Source: Acidimicrobiales bacterium (GTDB taxonomy: Bacteria > Actinomycetota > Acidimicrobiia > Acidimicrobiales > Iamiaceae). Taken from it: 40,409 nucleotides of DNA. The stretch is taken from assembly GCA_030448105.1 (NCBI GenBank), contig JAUJNP010000008.1:1-40409 (forward strand). Direction: 5' to 3'. Below the pieces are notes generated by a model. That model searched no databases. It was given only the letters and a program-made list of their open reading frames with translations, and was not told where the DNA came from. This document shows, piece after piece, positions 32,619 to 39,761 of this stretch. Positions within the stretch are counted from its first letter, which is position 1; every line of letters begins with the position of its first letter. The translations under genes and the position numbers were made by a program.

Positions 32619-33100
32619 GCCCCCTGGCGGTGCGCAACCCCTACGACAACGCCGACGACGACGATTCGCACCACGGGGAGGGTGGCGGGCCCGACCGGCC
32701 GCTGCTCACCGAGATCGACCACATCGCCATTGCCGTGCACGACCTGGGCGACGCCATCGACACCTACCGGGAGACCTTTGGCGCGGTGGTGGAGCACCGG
32801 GAGGTGGTCGAGAGCGACGGGGTCGAGGAGGCCCTGCTGCGGGTGGCCGAGAGCTACGTGCAGCTGCTCACGCCCACGCGCGACGACTCACCGGTGGCCA
32901 AGTACCTCGAGCGCAAGGGCGAGGGCATCCACCACGTGGCCTACCGGGTGGACGACTGCGCCGAAGCCCTGGCCGCGGTGAAGGCCCAGGGTCACCCGGT
33001 GATCGACGACGCTCCCCGGCCCGGCTCGCGGGGCACAACCGTGGCCTTCGTGCACCCCCGCGCCATCTGCGGCACCCTCATCGAGCTCGTCCAGGAGTGA
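32615..33100 (+). CDS. mce: methylmalonyl-CoA (ethylmalonyl-CoA) epimerase
   Basis: This 161-residue protein is of the glyoxalase/VOC fold and epimerises methylmalonyl-CoA, and often ethylmalonyl-CoA too. The metal ligands appear in EIDHIAIAVHDL (His), YVQLLTP (Gln), GIHHVAYRV (His) and GTLIELVQE (Glu). It has an N-terminal extension of about 32 residues rich in Asp, His and Gly that is not typical. The ATG overlaps the ccr stop (ATGA) with GGAGG upstream, so it is coupled to ccr, which fits the ethylmalonyl-CoA pathway where the epimerase follows directly. The 3' end overlaps the convergent secreted-protein gene by 23 bases. Confidence 0.93.
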   Translation: MSPLAVRNPYDNADDDDSHHGEGGGPDRPLLTEIDHIAIAVHDLGDAIDTYRETFGAVVEHREVVESDGVEEALLRVAESYVQLLTPTRDDSPVAKYLERKGEGIHHVAYRVDDCAEALAAVKAQGHPVIDDAPRPGSRGTTVAFVHPRAICGTLIELVQE

Positions 33101-35430
33101 CCCGGCGGCGCCCGGCCGCCTGACGCACCGCCACGCCGAAGCCCAACAGCGCCACCCCGAGCAGCACGACCGCCGCCAGCGTGGCCCCGGTGCGGCCCAG
33201 CGCGCCGCCCGAGGTGTCACCTGAGCCCACCCCGGTGCCGGTGCCCGTTCCGGTGCCGCCGACGGCGGCGGGGTCCGGGCCCGGTCCCGGACCGGGGCCC
33301 GGCCCGGCGGGAGTGGTGGAGGTGGACGCGGTCGACCCCGGCGGGGCCGTGGTCGAGCCCGGCGCCGTCGTGGTGGTGGTCGTAGTCGTTGTCGTGGTCG
33401 TGGTCGTGGTCGTGGCGCTCGGGTCGGTGACGGTGATGGTCACCACCCCGCGGTCGCTCAGACCCTCGGCGTCGCTGACCCGGAGCGTGGCCGCGAAGGT
33501 GCCGGCGGTCGGGTACGCGTGGCTGACGGTCGGCCCCTCGGCCTCGAAGGTGCCGTCGCCGTCGAAGTCCCACGCGTAGCGCAGCTGGGATGGCACCTGC
33601 ACGTCGTCGAAGGACCCGGTCCCGTCGAAGCTCACGGTGCCGCCCTTGGCCAGCGTGGTCGGCCGGGCCTGCGGTCGGGCGGTGGGCGCGGCGTTGGTGA
33701 CCTGGTCGAGCCCGTAGTCGAAGGGCACGCAGCCCTCGCCCATGTTGAAGCGGACATCACCGTTGAGGTTCCCGGGCGCGGTGGCGGGGCCCTCGTCGGC
33801 GCCGGCCATCGACGTCACCTCGAAGGTGAGACAGTCGAGTCGAACACCCACGGCGAGATGTTCTGGGCCAGCAGCGGGTTGGCGCAGTCGGCCACGCACT
33901 GCTCGGGCCGGCGAGGGTCGGTGTAGTTGTCGAGGTGAGGGCTGGTGGCGGCGTCTCTGAAGGTGGAGCGGCCGGCGGCGCGGGTGAAGGCGGCGTCGTC
34001 GAGGTCGGGCGTCTCGCTCCCGGGCTCGGGCACGGAGTCGAGGGGACTCTGGGCGGGCGGGTCGTCGGTGCCCACGTTGCCGTAGCCGTGGGCCTCGTCG
34101 GTGTAGACGAGGGACAGACCGGGCTCGAACCCGATGGGCTCGCGGTCGTTCTCCCCCTTGCCATCGAGGTCGAAGCTGGAGCGGAGGAGTGCGGCCAGAT
34201 GTTGTCGTAGGGCGGCACCGGGCACTGCTCGGTGCTCGTCGGTGGATCGCAGGCCAACCCTTGCGACACGCCGTTGCCGCCCTCGCCGGCGTACACCATC
34301 ATGAAGAAGTCGACGACGCCGTCCTTGTCGGTGTCGAAGTCGCTGTAGTCGATCTTGGGATCGGCGATCTGGGCGGCGTCGTAGACCGCCTTGGCGGCCG
34401 GGCCGCAACCGGAGTCGATGTCCTGCAGTGCGCCCACCCCGGCCACCGCCCCGATGAGGGCCGAGCCGTTGGCGTCGGCGCCGTAGTACTGGGTCTGGCC
34501 CGGCAGCTGGTACCAGCCGTCCTCGATGCGGTTCGGGTAGGCCGGCGAGCCGAACGTGTCGGGCTGGCCGCCGAACGTCACCCCGGTGCAGGTGTTCGGC
34601 GTCTCCGTGTCGATGGTGGAGAAGTCGAAGCCGGGCGCGTAGTCGAAGCCGGCCGAGGCGATGGTGGCCGAGGGCACGAAGCCCTGGGGGAACAGCTGGC
34701 CGTAGGAGATCTCCTGGTACAGGTTGAACGTGGAGCCGGGCACGTCCCGGGAGTTGATCTTGTCGGAGAGCACCTCGCCGGTGTGGCCCGCCTCGTGGCT
34801 GCGGTCGGTGTAGTCCACCGGCACCACCGGGAAGGGCCGGTCGCCGTAGCGGGCGGTGTCGTAGCGGGAGTCGCGGGGGATCACCTTGGGCCCGTGGCTG
34901 GTGGAGGTGACCCCGCCGTCGGGACCGTCCTCGTAGGTGAGGGTGGCGTCGCTGGAGATGTCCTTCCAGACGATCTCGGGATCCTCGCCGAGGGACTCGC
35001 TCCGGGCGTCGACCACGAGGGTCACCACCGTGGGGGCCTCGGCCGTGCCCGCGGGCAGCGTGCCGATCGTCCAGTTGATGGCACCGTCGGCGTCGATGGC
35101 GGCCGAAGGGCTGGACTCGTCGAGGAACCGGGCGCCGTCGGCGGGGGTGACACGCACCGTCACGCCGGTGGCATCGGTGCCGCGGACGTTGCGCACCAGC
35201 ACCCGGAAGGGGTACTCCTCGCCTGGCTTCACCCATCCCACCGAGGACACGAAGGTGTTCTCCACCACGATGCCCTCACCGACCGCGGTGGTGTTGACGC
35301 CGGCCGGGGCCGGCTCGGCGGTGACGGCTTCGGGGGCCGCGGCCGCCGGCCGGGAGCGCTCGGCGCCGGGCACCGGGCCCAGCGCGGCCGCCACCAGCAC
35401 GACGAGCAGGGCGAACAGCGATCGACGCAT
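33078..35430 (-). CDS. secreted M6-like protein with PKD domain and sorting tail, two apparent frameshifts
   Basis: A signal peptide (MRRSLFALLVVLVAAALGPVPGA) and a beta-sandwich stretch precede a part resembling the immune inhibitor A/M6 group: PVDYTDRSHEAGHTGEVLSDKI, YSDFDTDKDGVVDFFMMVYAGEGG and NIWPHSS. The frame breaks near 34174-34182, goes on as SFDLDGKGENDREPIGF, and breaks again near 33831-33843. A PKD domain (RYAWDFDGDGTFEAEG) follows, then a run of 16 Thr, a Gly/Pro linker and a tail LGRTG-hydrophobic segment-RRR, like a sortase signal. One added base at each break gives about 784 residues. I find no HExxH zinc motif in any frame, so peptidase activity is doubtful. Confidence 0.75.
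33367..33416. repeat. simple repeats encoding a poly-Thr run
   Basis: Repeats of GTGGTC and GTCGTG type encode 16 consecutive Thr residues of the M6-like/PKD protein on the minus strand. The unit is a multiple of three. This is a linker between PKD domain and wall anchor. Confidence 0.75.
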
Positions 35431-35558
35431 GGGCGGGTCCTCTTGACGGGTCGGGCGCAACCGCGTGGGTAGGTGCCCCATTGACCCTTTGCCACCCTTT
35501 CCTGCCGGGTGCTGGGTGATCGCCTCCCGGAGCTGGCGGCGGCTCGGGGCACCGCCGC

Positions 35559-35564
35559 TAGCGT
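35559..35564 (+). promoter_or_regulatory. -10 box TAGCGT for the permease gene
   Basis: TAGCGT is followed by 6 bases and then the GTG at 35571. This fixes the start of the permease gene and suggests leaderless transcription. Confidence 0.45.
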
Positions 35565-35570
35565 CGATGC

Positions 35571-37223
35571 GTGCGCGACGACCTTCCCGTCCCCGCTTCG
35601 GTCGTGGCCGACCTGCGCCGCGCCCGGCGACGCCAGCGGGTGGCCGCCATCCACTGGGTCGACGCTCTCTACCAGGTGTACATCACCGGGATCGTCGCCG
35701 CCGGCGCGGTGCTGGCCCTCTCCACCGTGGTGGGCGACTCCCGCCTCGACCCCGCCGCCATCGACCGGGCGCGGGCATCGGGGCCGGCCGTGCTGGGGAT
35801 GGTGGCCGCCCTCGCCATCTTCGTGGGGTTGCGCTCGGGTAGCCGGGGCGGTCCGCTGGCGGTGGAGGCGGCCGACGTGCGCCACGTGCTGCTGGCCCCG
35901 GTCGACCGGGGTGACGCCCTCCGGGCCCCCGCCCTGCGCCAGCTCCGCTTCGCCGCCTTCACCGCCATCGCGGTGGGCGCGGCTGCCGGCCAGTTCGCGG
36001 GGCGCCGATTCGAGGGCAACGGCGCCGCCTGGGTGGCCTGCGGCGCGGTTTTCGCCCTGTGTGTGGCCGGCCTCGGGCTCGGCGCCGCCCTGGTCGCCTC
36101 CGGCCGGCGCCTACCGTCGTGGGCCGCCACCCTGGCCGGGGGGGCGCTGGTGGTGTGGTCGGTCGCCGACGTGGCCTCCGACCTGGTGCCGGCCGGTCCC
36201 GCCCGCACCGCCGGCCGCATCGCCTTGTGGCCCCTCGGATTCGACCCCCTCGGGCTGGTGCCCATCGCCGTGGCCGCCGCCGTGGTCGCCATCGGGCTGG
36301 CCGGGGTGGCCGGCGTGTCGTTGGAGGCGGCCGAGCGGCGAACCTCCCTCGTGGGCCAGCTGCGCTTCGCCGTCACCCTCCAGGACCTGCGCACGGTGCT
36401 GGTGCTGCGCCGCCAGCTGGCCGCCGACCTCCCCCGCTCGCGGCCGTGGCTGCCGAGCTGGCGGCGACCGGGACGGGCCCTGTTCCCGGTGTGGCAGCGG
36501 GGCTGGCGGGGCGTGGCCCGCTGGCCGGCGGCCCGGCTGGTGCGCCTGGTCGTGCTGGCCGTCGTGGCCGGCTTCGCGCTGCGGGGCGCCTGGACCGGCA
36601 CCACCCCGCTCATCGCGGTGGCCGGCCTGGCGCTTTGGGTCGCCGCCCTCGACGCGGTGGAGCCGCTGGCCCAGGAGACGGACCACCCCGGCCGGCGCGA
36701 TGCGGTGCCACTGGAGGAGGGGCGCCTCATGGTGCGCCACCTGGCCGTGCCCGCGGTGGTGATGACGGTGGTGGCGGCGGGGGCGGCCGGGGTCAGCCTG
36801 GCCGGCGGGCGGTCGGCCCTCGAGGCCGAGGCGGCGATGACCGCGGTGCCACCCATGGCTCTGGCGGCGGTGGCCGGTGCCGTCAGCAGCGTCCTCATGG
36901 GCGCGCCCAAGCCCTTCGACGAGCTGGCCGTGGCCTCGCCGGAGATCGCCGGCATGCGCACCGCCGTGCGCACCGTGTGGCCGCCGCTGCTGGCGGTGGG
37001 GGGCGTGGTGCCGCTGCTGGTGGCCCGGGCCGCGGTCGAGAGCGGCCGCCCCGTCCTCGACGCAGCGGCCCTGAGCGGCGCGGTGGTGCTCGGCGTCGCC
37101 CTGCTGGTGGCGGCCTGGGTCCGCTACCAGAGCGACATCCGGGCCTGGTGGGCGGCGGCCTCCGAGGCCGCCATGAAGGGCGGCGGGGCCACCGAAGCGG
37201 CCGATGCCGGTGGAACGCCGTGA
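35571..37223 (+). CDS. multi-spanning membrane protein, probable ABC-2-type permease
   Basis: This 550-residue protein has about 10-12 hydrophobic segments (for example YITGIVAAGAVLALSTVV and PLLAVGGVVPLLVARAAV) with cytoplasmic Arg-rich loops between. A central soluble loop (about residues 255-320) holds FAVTLQDLRTVLVLRRQLA, a pattern seen in ABC-2-type permeases of actinobacteria. No enzyme motif is seen. An ABC ATPase gene follows in the same direction, so the two should form one transporter. The substrate is unknown. The GTG start at 35571 is supported by the TAGCGT box. The stop codon is the first triplet of the 130-bp repeat (copy B). Confidence 0.75.
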   Translation: MRDDLPVPASVVADLRRARRRQRVAAIHWVDALYQVYITGIVAAGAVLALSTVVGDSRLDPAAIDRARASGPAVLGMVAALAIFVGLRSGSRGGPLAVEAADVRHVLLAPVDRGDALRAPALRQLRFAAFTAIAVGAAAGQFAGRRFEGNGAAWVACGAVFALCVAGLGLGAALVASGRRLPSWAATLAGGALVVWSVADVASDLVPAGPARTAGRIALWPLGFDPLGLVPIAVAAAVVAIGLAGVAGVSLEAAERRTSLVGQLRFAVTLQDLRTVLVLRRQLAADLPRSRPWLPSWRRPGRALFPVWQRGWRGVARWPAARLVRLVVLAVVAGFALRGAWTGTTPLIAVAGLALWVAALDAVEPLAQETDHPGRRDAVPLEEGRLMVRHLAVPAVVMTVVAAGAAGVSLAGGRSALEAEAAMTAVPPMALAAVAGAVSSVLMGAPKPFDELAVASPEIAGMRTAVRTVWPPLLAVGGVVPLLVARAAVESGRPVLDAAALSGAVVLGVALLVAAWVRYQSDIRAWWAAASEAAMKGGGATEAADAGGTP

Positions 37224-37350
37224 GCGAGCCCGAAGGGCGAGCGAACCATCAGCACGGCGCTTGTCCGCCGCGCAGCGGCGGCGCTCATTGGTGCTCTGTG
37301 GCCGACAGGGATGTAGGTGGTCCACCGAGGTGGATGGTGCACCAATGAGC
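37221..37350 (+). repeat. 130-bp intercistronic repeat, copy B (permease/ABC-ATPase junction)
   Basis: The unit starts with TGAGCGAGCCCG, where TGA is the permease stop, and ends with GGTGCACCAATGAGC, where ATG (37345) is the ATPase start. It has the hairpins GCCC-GAA-GGGC, CCGCCGC-GCA-GCGGCGG and TCCACC-GA-GGTGGA, and the inverted repeat GGCGCTCATTGGTGC/GCACCAATGAGCGCC (15 bp here). It is exactly as long as copy A (130 bp) and equally oriented relative to its flanking genes. Its internal variable segment of about 22 bases differs from that of copy A. Nothing in it encodes a protein. Confidence 0.9.
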
Positions 37351-38103
37351 GCCTCGGGCTTCGACGCGGCGGTGGACGCCGGTGCCGATGCGGACGCCGC
37401 GGTCGATGCCGGCGTCATCGGCGGCGAGGCGCCGGCGGTGGAAGCGGCTGGGTTGGCCAAGGCCTACGGCGACCTGGTGGCGCTGCACCCGCTCGACCTC
37501 CAGGTCGAGGCGGGCCAGAGCGTGGCCCTGATCGGGCACAACGGGTCGGGCAAGTCGACCTTCCTGCGCATGGCCGCCGCCCTGCTCGAGCCCACCGAGG
37601 GCACCGTCGAGGTGGCCGGCTGGCCGGTGGGCACCCTCGAGGCCCGGGCCACTACCTCGTTCCTGCCCGACGACCCGGTGCTGTACGACGACCTCTCGGT
37701 GCGCGAGCACGTGGAGTACGTGTCCCGCCTGCACGGCGGCGACGGCTGGGACGGCTACGCCACCGACCTGGTCGAGCGCCTGGGGTTGGCCGACCGCGTG
37801 GACGACCTGCCCTCGCGCTTCAGCCGAGGGCTCCGCCAGAAGACCTCGATAGTGCTCGGGCTCGTGCGCCCGTTCTCCTTGCTCCTCGTGGACGAGCCCT
37901 TCGTGGGCCTCGACGCCGGCGGGCGGGCGGCCATGCTCGACCTGCTCGACGAGGTCCACGGCGACGGTGCCGCGGTGGTCGTCGCCACCCACGACCCCGG
38001 CTTCGTGGAGCGGGTGCAGCGCTGCGTGGCCCTCCGCGACGGCGAGGTCATCTTCGACGGCGCCGCCGCTGCCGCCGACGTCCTGCGCCTGGTCGGGGCC
38101 TGA
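37345..38103 (+). CDS. ABC transporter ATP-binding protein
   Basis: This 252-residue ATPase has Walker A LIGHNGSGKST, Walker B LLLVDEPFVGLD and the H-loop VVATHDPGF. The signature is SRFSRGLRQKTS instead of LSGGQ; FSRGMRQ-like forms occur in ATPases paired with ABC-2 permeases, which fits the preceding gene. An N-terminal stretch of about 30 residues rich in Ala, Asp and Gly precedes the first strand VEAAGLAKAYGDL and is not part of the fold. The start codon is within the right arm of the 130-bp repeat. The next gene begins 1 base after its stop. Confidence 0.88.
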   Translation: MSASGFDAAVDAGADADAAVDAGVIGGEAPAVEAAGLAKAYGDLVALHPLDLQVEAGQSVALIGHNGSGKSTFLRMAAALLEPTEGTVEVAGWPVGTLEARATTSFLPDDPVLYDDLSVREHVEYVSRLHGGDGWDGYATDLVERLGLADRVDDLPSRFSRGLRQKTSIVLGLVRPFSLLLVDEPFVGLDAGGRAAMLDLLDEVHGDGAAVVVATHDPGFVERVQRCVALRDGEVIFDGAAAAADVLRLVGA

Positions 38104-38104
38104 C

Positions 38105-38983
38105 GTGCAGGTCCACCTGCTCGACGGCACCTACGAGCTGTTCCGCTACCACTTCGCCCTGCCCCCGCACCTCACCGCCGAGGGCCGGGAGGTGGCCGCC
38201 ACCCGCGGCGTGGTCGGCACGGTGCTCTCGATGCTGGAGGGCGGGGTGACCCATCTCGGGGTGGCCACCGACCACGTCATCGAGTCGTTCCGCAACGAGC
38301 TCTGGGACGGCTACAAGAGCTCGGCGGGCGTGGACCCCGACCTGCTCCAGCAGTTCCCGCTCGTGGAGGAGGTGCTCGAGGCGGCCGGCGTGGTCGTGTT
38401 CCCCATGGTCGAGCACGAGGCCGACGACGCCCTGGCGGCGGCGGCCGCCATCGCCGCCGCCGACGAGCGGGTCTCCCAGGTGGTCATCTGCACGCCGGAC
38501 AAGGACCTCGGCCAGTGCGTGGGCGGCAAGGTCGTCCAGCTCGACCGCCGCGCCCGCACCACCGTCGACCGCGACGGCGTGCGGGCCAAATTCGGCGTGG
38601 AGCCGACGTCGATCCCGGACTACCTCGCGCTGGTCGGCGACAGCGCCGACGGGTTCCCCGGCCTGGCCGGGTGGGGGGCCAAGTCGGCGGCGGCGGTGCT
38701 GGCCCGCTACCGCCACATCGACGCCGTACCCGCCCGGTCCGAGGACTGGGACGGCGTCGACGTCCGCAACGCCGGCAAGCTGGCCCGGACCCTGCGCGAG
38801 AACCTCGACGCCGCCATGCTCTTCCGTCGCATCGCCACCGTCGAGCGCGACGCGCCGGTCATGGCCTCGGTCGACGAGCTGGCCTGGACCCGGCCCACCG
38901 ACGGTTTCCGGGCGCGCTGCGAGGAGATCGACGCTCCTGGGCTGGCTGACCGGGCCGAGGCGCTGGCGGCCGCCCGCGCCTGA
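38105..38983 (+). CDS. 5'-3' exonuclease (FEN/PolA N-terminal family)
   Basis: This 292-residue stand-alone nuclease is of the type fused to DNA polymerase I in PolA. Metal-binding acidic motifs are visible: HLLDGTYELFRY, EHEADDALAAAA, CTPDKDLGQCV and ALVGDSADGFPGLAGWGAKSAAAVLARY, the last containing the helix-3-turn-helix DNA clamp. It could remove RNA primers or flaps. The GTG at 38105 lies 1 base after the ABC-ATPase stop, so it belongs to the same transcript although it has no functional link to a transporter. A strong GC hairpin follows. Confidence 0.88.
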   Translation: MQVHLLDGTYELFRYHFALPPHLTAEGREVAATRGVVGTVLSMLEGGVTHLGVATDHVIESFRNELWDGYKSSAGVDPDLLQQFPLVEEVLEAAGVVVFPMVEHEADDALAAAAAIAAADERVSQVVICTPDKDLGQCVGGKVVQLDRRARTTVDRDGVRAKFGVEPTSIPDYLALVGDSADGFPGLAGWGAKSAAAVLARYRHIDAVPARSEDWDGVDVRNAGKLARTLRENLDAAMLFRRIATVERDAPVMASVDELAWTRPTDGFRARCEEIDAPGLADRAEALAAARA

Positions 38984-39003
38984 GGAGCGCAGCCGGCCGG
39001 CGA

Positions 39004-39029
39004 CCTCGAGCCCCCTCCCGGGCTCGAGG
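39004..39029 (+). terminator. 10-bp stem hairpin after the exonuclease gene
   Basis: CCTCGAGCCC and GGGCTCGAGG pair perfectly around a six-base loop, 20 bases after the stop. There is no T-run, but stem strength and position suit a GC-type terminator of the permease-ATPase-exonuclease operon. Confidence 0.55.
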
Positions 39030-39266
39030 TCTCCGCCCTCCGGCTGTCGGCCGGGCGGGAGGCCGCCGCCCACCCCTTCGACTGGTGCCCCGGCCCCCCG
39101 CCGCGGCATTGGTCCGGTTGGGCGGGTGGCAACGAGCGGTCGGCTGCCCAACGGATTGGACAGATCGTGCAGGAAACGGGCATTTCCCGCCATGGCCCAC
39201 TCGGGCCATTTCCGAACTAGTCCCCACACGCTGGGCCCGGCCCACCACGGCCCGCCATGGCCTCGC

Positions 39267-39272
39267 TACGCT
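39267..39272 (+). promoter_or_regulatory. -10 box TACGCT for the membrane protein/sugar dehydrogenase operon
   Basis: TACGCT lies 30 bases before the ATG at 39303, giving a leader with the ribosome binding site GGAGGGAGG. It is the same hexamer as found before xseA, the DUF4230 gene, the exporter and the thiolase gene. Confidence 0.45.
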
Positions 39273-39302
39273 GCGGAGCACGACCGCCGGAGGGAGGCTG
39301 GG

Positions 39303-39761
39303 ATGCGGATCCGTGCCGCAGGTGGGTTGCTGTTGGCACCGGTCCTGTACCCGGTGGCGGTCACCCTGGACCAGCTCGGTTCCCGCGTGAGCGACGAGAA
39401 CCTGGAACGGGCGTTGCGCTACCTGTTCTGGACCGGGGCCATCGCCCTCGGGCTGGTGCCGTGGGTGATCTACGACGTGCGCGGCCTCGGCGACCTTCCG
39501 CCCCGCTGGGTGGCTGATTACCAGCTCTGGTACCCGATGGGCCGCTACGCCGCGCTCCTGTGGATCCTCGTGCTGGTCGCGGCCGCCCTCCTGGCCGCCA
39601 CCGACTTCGCCCGCCGGCCCGACCCGTCCTACGCCGGGGGACCTCTCGGCCCACCCGGCGCCCCGACCGCCGACCGTTCGCCGCGTCCGGCACCGGTGGG
39701 TGCGCCCGGCGCCTACGCCGGGGCCGAGCGCACCCGCATCCAGCACGAGGTCCCACGATGA
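39303..39761 (+). CDS. small integral membrane protein, DUF2569-like topology
   Basis: This 152-residue protein has three hydrophobic segments (about residues 4-20, 40-58 and 78-100), then a Pro/Gly/Ala-rich hydrophilic tail. Conserved-looking stretches are LLAPVLYPVAVTLDQL and WYPMGRYAALLWILVLVAAALLAATDF. The family name is only a topology-level suggestion; I do not recognise it with certainty. It overlaps the sugar dehydrogenase gene by 4 bases (ATGA), so it could be an accessory membrane partner. Confidence 0.65.
   Translation: MRIRAAGGLLLAPVLYPVAVTLDQLGSRVSDENLERALRYLFWTGAIALGLVPWVIYDVRGLGDLPPRWVADYQLWYPMGRYAALLWILVLVAAALLAATDFARRPDPSYAGGPLGPPGAPTADRSPRPAPVGAPGAYAGAERTRIQHEVPR

Larger units (their letters stand above)
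38984..39302. other. intergenic region with terminator and promoter
   Basis: The 319-base gap holds the hairpin at 39004-39029 and a TACGCT box at 39267-39272. GGAGGGAGGC just before the ATG at 39303 is a ribosome binding site. In between I see no credible gene on either strand; the frames crossing it are shadow frames. Confidence 0.5.

Noticed and set aside
37204..37344. Extended N-terminus for the ABC ATPase starting at 37204
   Set aside because: It would translate the permease end and the whole 130-bp repeat in a foreign frame; the first family residues begin well after 37345.
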